Program-made: the position numbers and the translations under genes
Shown here: one piece after another, positions 55,010 through 61,985 of the stretch
How positions within the stretch are numbered: the first letter of the stretch is position 1
Layout: each line of letters opens with the position of its first letter
Notes under the pieces: model-generated
The model's input: the letters and a program-made list of their open reading frames with translations, nothing else
What the model was told of the DNA's origin: nothing
Database searches by the model: none
Source: Flavobacterium psychrophilum
GTDB lineage: Bacteria; Bacteroidota; Bacteroidia; Flavobacteriales; Flavobacteriaceae
NCBI GenBank assembly: GCA_001708385.1
Contig: CP012388.1
Location: forward strand, 1,674,001 to 1,738,000
Reading direction: 5' to 3'
Length of the DNA: 64,000 nucleotides

Positions 55010-55252
55010 TTAGACTTCCGTCTGTTTGTCTTTCATTTTTTTTCGCATCCTGTAAATGGCATAACCTACAAGAGCTACCAGTAAGTACGGAAATACCATA
55101 AGGTATACGATACCGTCATTCACGGCCTGTGCTTTTATGTTTCCGTCACTGCTGGCTAAAGCTGCGCGACACATAGCGCACTGTGCATTGGCTCCGGCCG
55201 AAAACACCAGCATCACTAAGGCGAAAAATATATGTTTTGATTTAAAACCCAT
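55010..55252 (-). CDS. Small CxxC membrane protein of the oxidase maturation unit
   Basis: 80 residues. Signal peptide to ANAQ, then CAMC at C25-C28 right at the mature N-terminus, a short polar stretch, and one transmembrane helix (VYLMVFPYLLVALVGYAIY) with a basic cytoplasmic tail. The periplasmic CxxC and the place beside SCO and DUF420 genes suggest copper or thiol handling for cytochrome oxidase, an inference from context only. It follows the DUF420 gene by 12 bases. Not recognised as a named family. Confidence 0.75.
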   Translation of the reverse strand: MGFKSKHIFFALVMLVFSAGANAQCAMCRAALASSDGNIKAQAVNDGIVYLMVFPYLLVALVGYAIYRMRKKMKDKQTEV

Positions 55253-55264
55253 AATTGTAATTTT

Positions 55265-55813
55265 TTAGTGAGCGTAATACGGAGATATCATTAGATAAAC
55301 AATTACACCGGTAACTGCAACGTACAACCACATTGGATAGGTAATCCTTGCCAGTTTTTTATGCCTCACAAAGCTTTTAGACAACGCCCTCACATAAGTA
55401 AACAATACAAAAGGTATAATGATCACCGAAAGCGCAATATGCGTTATCAGGATAAAATAATACACATATTTTATAGCACCTTCGCCACCAAATTTAGTAG
55501 ATTCTGATGTCATGTGATATGCTACATACATAACAAGAAAGGCAACCGATAAGCTTATAGCAAATTTCATAAGGTTTTCATGAAGCTGCTGTTTGCCGTT
55601 TTTAATAGCCCATACTGCTGTAAACAGCACAATTGCTGTAATACCGTTTATTGTTGCATAAATAGGCGGCAGAAACGATAAAGGCTTAACATCATAACCA
55701 AAATCTTTAAGCTTAACACCAAAAAGTAGTGCCACCGCCAAAGGTATAACTACCGACAAAAGGATGATCCATTTTTTATATTTCTGCTCAACTGCTTTAG
55801 CTGTATTCTCCAT
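55265..55813 (-). CDS. DUF420 (CtaM-like) oxidase assembly membrane protein
   Basis: 182 residues with about five helices: VEQKYKKWIILLSVVIPLAVALLFGVKL, INGITAIVLFTAVWAI, FAISLSVAFLVMYVAYHMTSESTKFGG, YYFILITHIALSVIIIPFVLFTYVRA, and YPMWLYVAVTGVIVYLM. The histidines in the helix pair match DUF420. A member in Staphylococcus (CtaM) is needed for heme-copper oxidase assembly, which fits the neighbours here. Two bases after the SCO gene. Confidence 0.88.
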   Translation of the reverse strand: MENTAKAVEQKYKKWIILLSVVIPLAVALLFGVKLKDFGYDVKPLSFLPPIYATINGITAIVLFTAVWAIKNGKQQLHENLMKFAISLSVAFLVMYVAYHMTSESTKFGGEGAIKYVYYFILITHIALSVIIIPFVLFTYVRALSKSFVRHKKLARITYPMWLYVAVTGVIVYLMISPYYAH

Positions 55814-55815
55814 TG

Positions 55816-56448
55816 TTATTCTTCAAGTAATTTTTTAATATCTTCTTTAATTGCTTTTACCCCGCTGTCTTCAAGTCCGTCGTAGTATAAAATAGGGTTA
55901 CCATACTGGTCTTTTCTGCAACGGATCTTGCCATCTTTATCTACAAGCGCAAAAAGCCCTGAATGCTGAAATCCTCCCGGAGCCGTTTTATCGGCGCCCG
56001 CATACATATTAAAACCTTTTATAGCGAGGTTATTAATATACTCGCTATCACCTGTTAAAAAATGCCAGTTATAATGCTTTACACCCAACTGTTCGGCATG
56101 CTCTTTCAGTACTTTTGGCGTATCGTATTCAGGATTAATTGTTACCGATGCCAAACCAAATTTAGGATTACCATAAAATTCCTCCTGAAGCAACAACATG
56201 TTCTGGTTCATCTTAGGGCAGATAGTTGGACAAGTACTAAAAAAGAACTCTACAACATATACTTTACCTAAGTAATCTTTGTCAGAAATCTTCTTATTAT
56301 CCTGATCCGTCAGCTCAAAGGATGGAACCGGACCAATTTCTACCAAATCAGATTTCTGGAATTTAGCAACAATTTTCGGCACAGCCCATATGCCAAATAT
56401 CAGCACGATAAACGAGATGCCAATGTATGAATATGATTTATTGTTCAT
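55816..56448 (-). CDS. SCO1/SenC-family copper chaperone
   Basis: 210 residues with an N-terminal membrane anchor (SYSYIGISFIVLIFGIWAVP) and a thioredoxin-like domain holding the copper motif CPTIC (C73, C77) in VEFFFSTCPTICPKMNQNM and the histidine ligand in PGGFQHSGLFALVD (H162). It delivers copper to the CuA site of cytochrome c oxidase subunit II. In a unit with a cysteine-less relative upstream (2 bases) and DUF420 downstream. Confidence 0.93.
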   Translation of the reverse strand: MNNKSYSYIGISFIVLIFGIWAVPKIVAKFQKSDLVEIGPVPSFELTDQDNKKISDKDYLGKVYVVEFFFSTCPTICPKMNQNMLLLQEEFYGNPKFGLASVTINPEYDTPKVLKEHAEQLGVKHYNWHFLTGDSEYINNLAIKGFNMYAGADKTAPGGFQHSGLFALVDKDGKIRCRKDQYGNPILYYDGLEDSGVKAIKEDIKKLLEE

Positions 56449-56450
56449 GA

Positions 56451-57119
56451 TTATATTTCTCTCTTAACCCCTTTTAGGTCGTTATTCTTTTTTAAGGCAA
56501 GGCGGTACTCCCTAAGCAGTATCTTAATATCATCCGTCATTTCATTGTGAAGTTCAGCCACAAGTAAGGAGTTATAAGAATCTTTATACTCATCTTTACC
56601 CGTTTTTGGGTTTTCACCTTTTCTGCCCCTAAGGCTGCGGTCTTTATCAACAATAAAAAGATTATACGTTCCAAAATCGGCATTCAAAGGTTCTTTCACT
56701 TTAAGCGTCTGGTAGAACTTAGCAATATTCTCCGGACTGGTAAATAGAAATTTCCAGTTAGAGATGTCTGCCATTACCTTAATTTCAGAAGTAATCTGTT
56801 TTACCTTTTCCTGTTCCCCTTCGGGAAGCAGCATTACCATCTGAAAATCGGTAAAGCCTTTATACTTTTCGTTGATCTTTTGGTTGATGTTAAAAATGGT
56901 TTCTTTCTTCTTAAGCATATCATTGCCAAGAAAACCAATAATGGTGATTTTACCCTGCAATCCTATCGGATTGGCATCGAGTGTTTTTCCGGCGGGAAGT
57001 TCGGCTACATTTTTAGTAACTACCGGTAAAAAAAGCTGGTTATGCTTTGCTAAAGAGAAGTAGATATATGCCGAAAGCGGCAATATAAACAGGACGATAA
57101 GAACTATCTTTTTTTTCAT
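56451..57119 (-). CDS. Cysteine-less SCO/thioredoxin-like membrane-anchored protein
   Basis: 222 residues. N-terminal anchor (KKIVLIVLFILPLSAYIYFSLA), then a segment that lines up by eye with the SCO fold: GKITIIGFLGNDMLKKKETIFNINQKI takes the place of the CxxxC loop and NLFIVDKDRSLRGRKG takes the place of the SCO strand ALVDKDGKIRCRKD. The protein contains no cysteine at all, so it cannot bind copper as SCO does. It may be a partner or a structural paralogue of the SCO protein next to it. The first gene of the unit, with its own promoter. Confidence 0.65.
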   Translation of the reverse strand: MKKKIVLIVLFILPLSAYIYFSLAKHNQLFLPVVTKNVAELPAGKTLDANPIGLQGKITIIGFLGNDMLKKKETIFNINQKINEKYKGFTDFQMVMLLPEGEQEKVKQITSEIKVMADISNWKFLFTSPENIAKFYQTLKVKEPLNADFGTYNLFIVDKDRSLRGRKGENPKTGKDEYKDSYNSLLVAELHNEMTDDIKILLREYRLALKKNNDLKGVKREI

Positions 57120-57144
57120 GATAACGGGAAAAAGTATTCCGTTG

Positions 57145-57152
57145 CAAAATTA
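57145..57152 (-). promoter_or_regulatory. Candidate -7 box of the SCO-DUF420 unit
   Basis: CAAAATTA reads TAATTTTG on the minus strand, an exact TAnnTTTG, 26 bases before the cysteine-less SCO-like gene. Confidence 0.5.
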
Positions 57153-57182
57153 AAAAAAAGGCGGTTGAAAAACCGCCTTTTT
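57152..57182 (-). terminator. Terminator after the cytochrome oxidase subunit IV gene
   Basis: AAAGGCGGTT (57157-57166) pairs with AACCGCCTTT (57171-57180) through loop GAAA, with a preceding A run giving a T tract on the minus strand. It splits the oxidase genes from the maturation unit. Confidence 0.85.
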
Positions 57183-57194
57183 ATAGTAAATGTG

Positions 57195-57545
57195 TTAGAA
57201 AATCCACTTGTAGTGAGATGTATGAAACACGTCAAAAACATAATTACCTTCTATAAGCAAGATGAACACTAAATAGATAATTAGGAATACCAAAGGTGCC
57301 ACAATAGACCACCTTAAACTGCTTTTCTCTCCTTCAAGGTGCATGAACGCCCACATAATGTAGTACGCTTTTACAATTGTAAGGATTATAAATATCCAGT
57401 TCAATAAGTTCATCTGGAACAGATGTGAATCGTGTAGGAAAGCCGGCTTAACAATACCGAATGCAACCTCTACAATTGTTATTAGTGATAAAAGACCAAA
57501 AACAACCCAGATTCTTTTTGTATTAGATTCGTGCGAATGTGCCAT
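57195..57545 (-). CDS. Cytochrome c oxidase subunit IV (COX4_pro type)
   Basis: 116 residues with three hydrophobic helices: IWVVFGLLSLITIVEVAFGI, LNWIFIILTIVKAYYIMWAFMHLEGEKS and IVAPLVFLIIYLVFILLI. The middle segment KAYYIMWAFMHLE is typical of bacterial subunit IV of aa3/caa3 oxidases. The histidine-rich N-terminus and the C-terminal soluble tail are short. Follows subunit III by 22 bases. Confidence 0.87.
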   Translation of the reverse strand: MAHSHESNTKRIWVVFGLLSLITIVEVAFGIVKPAFLHDSHLFQMNLLNWIFIILTIVKAYYIMWAFMHLEGEKSSLRWSIVAPLVFLIIYLVFILLIEGNYVFDVFHTSHYKWIF

Positions 57546-57567
57546 GATAAAGATTCTTTTTTAATAA

Positions 57568-58557
57568 TTAAACAAGGTAGAAGAATGTAAATACAAACAC
57601 CCACACTAAATCTACAAAGTGCCAGTAAAGACCAACTTTTTCAACCATCTCGTAGCTTCTTCTTTTCTCGTAAGTACCAAGTAATACGTTAAAGAAAATA
57701 AGGATATTGATCATAACACCAGAGAATACGTGGAAACCGTGGAAACCTGTAATAAAGAAGAAGAAGTTAGCGAACAATTTGTGTCCATACTCATTTCTCA
57801 CAAGGTTAGCACCTTCTACAACATAAACAGCATCTGCAATTCTTGCTAACGACTGCTCTCTTGTTAGTACTTCTTTATGCTTTTTTACAATTTTTTCAGT
57901 CCTTACCAAAACTTCAGGATGTGCCTTTAAACCTTCCTGTATCTCTTCAACAGAGTAAGTTGGTAACGCTGCATTTTCTTCAAACCAGATACCGTTGCTT
58001 CTTACTTTATCAACACGTGTTGTTGGAAGATGAGCAGCAAATTCTGCAAGGGCAACCCTTTCGTATTTACCGTTCTCTCCTGCTCTAACGAACTGAAGTA
58101 TTGCACCACCTTTTGTCTCAACAGCACCAAACTCTCCTTTAATGAAGTTTTTCCACTCCCAAGCCTGAGAGCCAAGGAATATAAAACCACCCACAATAGT
58201 AAGCAACATATATATTGCAACTTTTGTTTTCTTAAGGTGATGACCTGCATCTACTGCAAGTACCATTGTAACTGATGAAAAGATAAGTATAAATGTCATC
58301 AATGCCACATAGTACATCGGTGCATCTGTACCATGCATAAACGGAAAGTGGTTAAACACTTCGTCGGCTATTGGCCAAGTTTCAATGAATTTAAATCGTG
58401 AAAAACCGTAAGCTGCAAGGAATCCTGAGAACGTAAGGGCATCTGATACGATAAAAAACCACATCATCATTTTGCCATAACTAGCTCCCATAGGCTCGTT
58501 TCCTCCGCCCCATGTTTTACCTGTAGTAGTAGCTGTAGAAGTAACTGTCGCTGCCAT
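57568..58557 (-). CDS. Cytochrome c oxidase subunit III with a large soluble insertion
   Basis: 329 residues. The helices of subunit III are clear (MMMWFFIVSDALTFSGFLAAYGF, YYVALMTFILIFSSVTMVLAV, VAIYMLLTIVGGFIFLGSQAWEW, then FANFFFFITGFHGFHVFSGVMINILIFFN and YWHFVDLVWVFVFTFFYLV). Between the AWEW helix and the HKLFANFF helix, residues about 141-258 form a charged, non-membrane insertion of some 115 residues, where ordinary members have only a short loop. The family role is to guard the proton path and the stability of subunit I. The catalytic subunits I and II are not in the window. Confidence 0.9.
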   Translation of the reverse strand: MAATVTSTATTTGKTWGGGNEPMGASYGKMMMWFFIVSDALTFSGFLAAYGFSRFKFIETWPIADEVFNHFPFMHGTDAPMYYVALMTFILIFSSVTMVLAVDAGHHLKKTKVAIYMLLTIVGGFIFLGSQAWEWKNFIKGEFGAVETKGGAILQFVRAGENGKYERVALAEFAAHLPTTRVDKVRSNGIWFEENAALPTYSVEEIQEGLKAHPEVLVRTEKIVKKHKEVLTREQSLARIADAVYVVEGANLVRNEYGHKLFANFFFFITGFHGFHVFSGVMINILIFFNVLLGTYEKRRSYEMVEKVGLYWHFVDLVWVFVFTFFYLV

Positions 58558-58582
58558 ATAAAGTTATTGGTTAAAAAGTTTC

Positions 58583-58590
58583 CAAATTTA
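58583..58590 (-). promoter_or_regulatory. Candidate internal -7 box between the two subunit III genes
   Basis: CAAATTTA reads TAAATTTG on the minus strand, an exact TAnnTTTG 26 bases before the longer subunit III gene. It could give extra transcription of subunits III and IV. Confidence 0.4.
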
Positions 58591-58604
58591 CATTAATTTT
58601 TCTA

Positions 58605-59186
58605 TTAATAGAAATAGAAAAATAAAAACAAATATACCCATAAAATATCAAGAAAGTGCCAAAACATTGCACCCAACTCTATTCCAAGGGTTTGAGAAGA
58701 ACTGTATTTTTGTTTAAAATGATTATAAATTACAACAAGCAGCACAATAAGCCCTGCAAACAGGTGAACTAAGTGTACAACTGTAACAATATAAAGGAAA
58801 GAAGTAGTAACCGTACTCTCCGGACCTGTAAAATAATACCCGCTTTCTATGACTTTTCCGAAGCCGTAAATCTGAGCAGCCACAAAAGCAATACCCAATC
58901 CGAGAGTAGCAAAAAGCCACATTGTGGTACCATTCCTGTCGCCTTTTTTCATTGTGACTTTAGCCATATGAAAAGTAAGACTGCTTACTACAATTATTAC
59001 AGTACTTATTATAAAAGCATCCGGCAATACAAAATCTTTAAGCCAGTCCGGCCTTGACGTACTTACCACATAAGCACTGGTAAGACCAGCAAACATCATG
59101 AACATGCTTATCATAGCGAACCAAAGCAGCATCTTTTTAGAGCGTGCATTCCTGTCGGCATGATCTTTAAGCGACATCGTTTCCAT
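58605..59186 (-). CDS. Cytochrome c oxidase subunit III (short paralogue)
   Basis: 193 residues, the usual length for bacterial subunit III. Helices: KMLLWFAMISMFMMFAGLTSAYVV, FIISTVIIVVSSLTFHMAKV, MWLFATLGLGIAFVAAQIYGF, VHLVHLFAGLIVLLVVIYNH, and FWHFLDILWVYLFLFFYFY. It keeps the WHFLDILWVYLFLFFY end seen in the family. The second, longer paralogue follows in the same transcript, so this unit encodes two subunit III proteins. It starts 3 bases after ctaB. Confidence 0.9.
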   Translation of the reverse strand: METMSLKDHADRNARSKKMLLWFAMISMFMMFAGLTSAYVVSTSRPDWLKDFVLPDAFIISTVIIVVSSLTFHMAKVTMKKGDRNGTTMWLFATLGLGIAFVAAQIYGFGKVIESGYYFTGPESTVTTSFLYIVTVVHLVHLFAGLIVLLVVIYNHFKQKYSSSQTLGIELGAMFWHFLDILWVYLFLFFYFY

Positions 59187-59189
59187 ATA

Positions 59190-60104
59190 TTAACGTATAA
59201 ATTTGTCTAAAACATAAATTACCTGAAGCAGCGATATATAAGACACACTTACAAGCATCAGCTTTTTAGCCGCCGCGGCATCCATTTGCTTATAAAGCTT
59301 CACAGCATAAACAAGCATCCATAATCCTAAAAGGAAAACTATAACTGCCGAAATTATACTCAGCTTTAACTCGCCCGTAAAACCTGTTACAGGAAGCAAC
59401 GAAGCCAGTATAAGCCAAACCGTGTACAGTATAGTTTGCAAAGCAGTCTTTTTATCTTTCCTGCCTGTAGGCAGCATAAAAAAACCTGCTTTTTTATAAT
59501 CGTCGAATAAAAACCAGCCTATTGACCAGAAGTGAGGGAATTGCCAGAAGAACTGAATAAGGAATAAAGTTCCTGCTTCAACACCAAAATCACCCGTTGC
59601 AGCAACCCATCCTAACATGAAAGGTATAGCTCCGGGAAACGCACCAACAAATACCGCTAAAGGCGTTTTTGTTTTTAATGGCGTGTAAATACTGGTATAT
59701 AAAAAGATGGAGATAGCACCAAACATTGCCGTTTTTGGGTTTATGCTATATAAAATAGCAATTCCCAATATCGTCAGCAATGATCCAAGTATAAAGGCAT
59801 TCTTAGACGACATTTTACCCGAAGGAACCGGACGGTTTTTTGTCCTGTCCATTAGTGCATCAAGGTCTTTTTCTATGATCTGGTTAAAAACATTAGAAGC
59901 TCCTACCATGCAGTAGCCACCAACTGTTAGCAATATAAGCGTTGCCCAGCTAAACGGATAGTCGTCAGAAAAGCCAAGGAGGTATCCTGCCACAGATGAA
60001 AAAACAACACTTATAGCCAGCCTGGCTTTTGTAATTGCTACAAAATCTGCAAAAAGTGATTTAATAGAAAACTGATTGTCCTGAACGTTCAAAATGATTT
60101 TCAT
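59190..60104 (-). CDS. ctaB: Protoheme IX farnesyltransferase (heme O synthase)
   Basis: About 304-residue UbiA-family membrane enzyme attaching a farnesyl group to heme B for aa3-type oxidases. The allylic diphosphate motif is NVFNQIIEKDLDALMDRTKNRPVPSG, the second motif region is DDYKKAGFFMLPTGRKDKKT, and LLTVGGYCMVGASN opens the first motif. About eight helices. A promoter box at 60124-60131 lies within the earlier part of the open frame, so ATG 60104 is taken as start. First gene of the oxidase unit. Confidence 0.95.
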   Translation of the reverse strand: MKIILNVQDNQFSIKSLFADFVAITKARLAISVVFSSVAGYLLGFSDDYPFSWATLILLTVGGYCMVGASNVFNQIIEKDLDALMDRTKNRPVPSGKMSSKNAFILGSLLTILGIAILYSINPKTAMFGAISIFLYTSIYTPLKTKTPLAVFVGAFPGAIPFMLGWVAATGDFGVEAGTLFLIQFFWQFPHFWSIGWFLFDDYKKAGFFMLPTGRKDKKTALQTILYTVWLILASLLPVTGFTGELKLSIISAVIVFLLGLWMLVYAVKLYKQMDAAAAKKLMLVSVSYISLLQVIYVLDKFIR

Positions 60105-60123
60105 TGGGTTGTAAAAACTGGCG

Positions 60124-60131
60124 CAAAGATA
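60124..60131 (-). promoter_or_regulatory. Candidate -7 box of the ctaB-oxidase operon
   Basis: CAAAGATA reads TATCTTTG on the minus strand, an exact TAnnTTTG, 19 bases before the chosen ctaB ATG. Confidence 0.6.
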
Positions 60132-60311
60132 CTTCAAAAATTACTTTTACCACAAAACGAGCGTAAAAAAGAAAGAGTATAAATAATTTTTGAAAAAAAT
60201 TTAACACCATCACGCAACCTTTTTAATTATGCCGCATCTAATAAGTGTAAACCTTCAAAAGTTTGCGTTTAGTTAAGTTGCTTTGAAAAAGAAAAATTTC
60301 GTTTGGGAAAC

Positions 60312-60357
60312 ATTGCTATGAAAAAGAAATAATCATCAATCGAAATTGCTATGAAAA
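60312..60357. repeat. Short direct repeat in the ctaB-deoC gap
   Basis: ATTGCTATGAAAA occurs at 60312-60324 and 60345-60357, 33 bases apart. The gap of about 290 bases around it (60105-60391) holds the ctaB promoter and the deoC terminator but no gene I can support. Confidence 0.45.
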
Positions 60358-60386
60358 GAAAAGCCTTCCGCTACAGGAAGGCTTTC
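60352..60386 (-). terminator. Terminator after deoC
   Basis: AAGCCTTCC (60361-60369) pairs with GGAAGGCTT (60376-60384). Preceding A-rich sequence gives a T-rich tail on the minus strand. Confidence 0.8.
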
Positions 60387-60391
60387 TTGTT

Positions 60392-61135
60392 TTAATACCC
60401 TATGGATCCGGAAGTTCCGGCTGCTATTGCTGCTGCCGAAGATGTACCGATACGCTTTACCCCTAAGGCTATCATCTGTTGCGCTTCTTCAAGTGTGCGC
60501 ACCCCTCCTGCCGCTTTTACAGACAATGGATAGGAATTCTCCAGCATAAGTTTTACTGCCGGCAGTGTCGCCCCATTAGGAATTCCGTCACGTGTTTTAT
60601 AAAACCCGGTTGACGATTTTACAAAAACACGCGAATAATTACTTTCATCAAAATTAGAAAGCACTATATTTTTCACAAGGGCACTAAGCTGCACAATTTC
60701 ATGGTCGTTTAATGCCGCAACTTCAATAATCCACTTTACAATCTTTCCATGCGTAAGCCCTAATCTGGTACATTCTAAAACCTGTTGTTTTACCAACTCT
60801 GTTTTACCTGCCTTAAATCCCTCATAATCCAAAACAAAATCAAGGTCATCAGCACCATTATCTATCGCCTCCTGCGCTTCCGCAAGTTTTGCTTCAAGAC
60901 TGCCCTGCCCTAACGGAAAATCGATAACGGTACCTATATCAACTTTAGAACGTGCATCTGCAATCATATCTTTAGCGATGCTTACCATGTCCGGACGAAT
61001 CATTATCAGCTTAAAGTTTTGTGCTATTGCCTCACCTATAAACGATTTTACCACCTCCAGGTTTTCTTCTTTTGTTAGGCCTGCCTGCTCCGGTGTTTTT
61101 AAATAGGTTGAATCTAAATATTGCCTTATATCCAT
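60392..61135 (-). CDS. deoC: Deoxyribose-phosphate aldolase
   Basis: 247-residue class I aldolase that cleaves 2-deoxyribose 5-phosphate to glyceraldehyde 3-phosphate and acetaldehyde in deoxynucleoside breakdown. The catalytic lysine is in RVFVKSSTGFY; a second active-site lysine is in YPLSVKAAGGVRTLEEAQQMIALG; DLDFVLDYEGF is the usual aspartate-rich region. Standard length. Downstream of the vanZ terminator, so it is probably a separate unit, though its promoter is not obvious. Confidence 0.95.
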   Translation of the reverse strand: MDIRQYLDSTYLKTPEQAGLTKEENLEVVKSFIGEAIAQNFKLIMIRPDMVSIAKDMIADARSKVDIGTVIDFPLGQGSLEAKLAEAQEAIDNGADDLDFVLDYEGFKAGKTELVKQQVLECTRLGLTHGKIVKWIIEVAALNDHEIVQLSALVKNIVLSNFDESNYSRVFVKSSTGFYKTRDGIPNGATLPAVKLMLENSYPLSVKAAGGVRTLEEAQQMIALGVKRIGTSSAAAIAAGTSGSIGY

Positions 61136-61146
61136 TTTGCTTATAC

Positions 61147-61178
61147 TAAAAATCCCTCCCCGTTAAACGGAAAGGGAT
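61147..61178 (-). terminator. Terminator after the vanZ-like gene
   Basis: ATCCCT (61152-61157) and AGGGAT (61173-61178) flank an inner CCGT/ACGG pair. The A run at 61148-61152 becomes a T tract on the minus strand. Confidence 0.7.
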
Positions 61179-61182
61179 CATG

Positions 61183-61554
61183 TTATTTTTTCTTATCAAA
61201 AATCCACAGTAACAGAATTGCTGTGACGCTGCCCGAGGTATTGGCTAACACATCCAGTGCATCAGGACTTCTCTCTTTGGTAAACAATCCCTGGCATATT
61301 TCTATAATGATACCGAATAAAACGGCTATTATAAAAACAACTATCCTTGCTTTTTTTGGAGAAAATCTTTTCGTCTTTATTAAATCAAGAACCCATAAAA
61401 GGGTAAACACAAGATAAAAAGTAAAATGTACTATTTTATCTTTGTGCTGAATGTTTAGCCATGCAGCTTTAGGAACATTAGCGGCAGCCGTAAGACATGC
61501 ATATGTTATAAACAATGTCCAGGAGACAGCAGCTAATAAAAATATATTACGCAC
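61183..61554 (-). CDS. VanZ-family membrane protein
   Basis: 123 residues with four hydrophobic helices: [59 protein letters not shown] and [18 protein letters not shown]. The motifs [12 protein letters not shown] and [28 protein letters not shown] are the VanZ family signature (E-x-x-Q, D-x-x-x-N-x-x-G). Function outside teicoplanin resistance is unclear; the family is common in Bacteroidota. It overlaps the gcvH stop by 8 bases, so the two are coupled. Confidence 0.9.
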   Translation of the reverse strand: MRNIFLLAAVSWTLFITYACLTAAANVPKAAWLNIQHKDKIVHFTFYLVFTLLWVLDLIKTKRFSPKKARIVVFIIAVLFGIIIEICQGLFTKERSPDALDVLANTSGSVTAILLLWIFDKKK

Positions 61555-61927
61555 CTATAAGTTCCTTGTACTGCTCACTTGTAAGCAATTCACTTTCTTC
61601 AGATGAGTTTGAAATCTTCACTTTAACCATCCATCCATCTCCGTAAGGATCTGTGTTAACTTTTTCAGGAGTTGTTTCTAGTGAATCGTTAAATTCAATT
61701 ATCTCACCTGATAATGGAAGGAAAAGATCAGATACTGTCTTAACAGCTTCAACTGTACCAAAAACTTCATCTTTATCAAGAGTTTGGTCTAGTGTTTCAA
61801 CTTCAACATAAACGATATCACCTAACTCTTTCTGAGCAAAATCTGTAATGCCTACTGTTGCAACATCACCTTCTATTTTAACCCACTCGTGGTCTTTCGT
61901 GTACTTTAAATCTGCTGGAATATTCAT
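61547..61927 (-). CDS. gcvH: Glycine cleavage system H protein
   Basis: 126-residue lipoyl-carrier protein that shuttles the methylamine of glycine between the P, T and L proteins. The lipoylated lysine is K63 in [21 protein letters not shown], with [31 protein letters not shown] before it. Length is standard. A -7 box at 61944-61951 on the minus strand selects ATG 61927; the open frame extends upstream into sprA. Other gcv genes are not in the window. Confidence 0.95.
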   Translation of the reverse strand: MNIPADLKYTKDHEWVKIEGDVATVGITDFAQKELGDIVYVEVETLDQTLDKDEVFGTVEAVKTVSDLFLPLSGEIIEFNDSLETTPEKVNTDPYGDGWMVKVKISNSSEESELLTSEQYKELIGA

Positions 61928-61943
61928 GTAAGTTTGTTTTTCG

Positions 61944-61951
61944 CAAATGTA
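61944..61951 (-). promoter_or_regulatory. Candidate -7 box for gcvH
   Basis: CAAATGTA reads TACATTTG on the minus strand, an exact TAnnTTTG, 16 bases before gcvH. Confidence 0.5.
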
Positions 61952-61985
61952 TGTTTTATAAAAATAACTGTAAAATCTTTTTCCA

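Noticed and set aside
60105..60137. An upstream ATG for ctaB at 60137
   Set aside because: The -7 box TATCTTTG at 60131-60124 (minus strand) lies downstream of that codon, so a transcript from it would start too late to include it.
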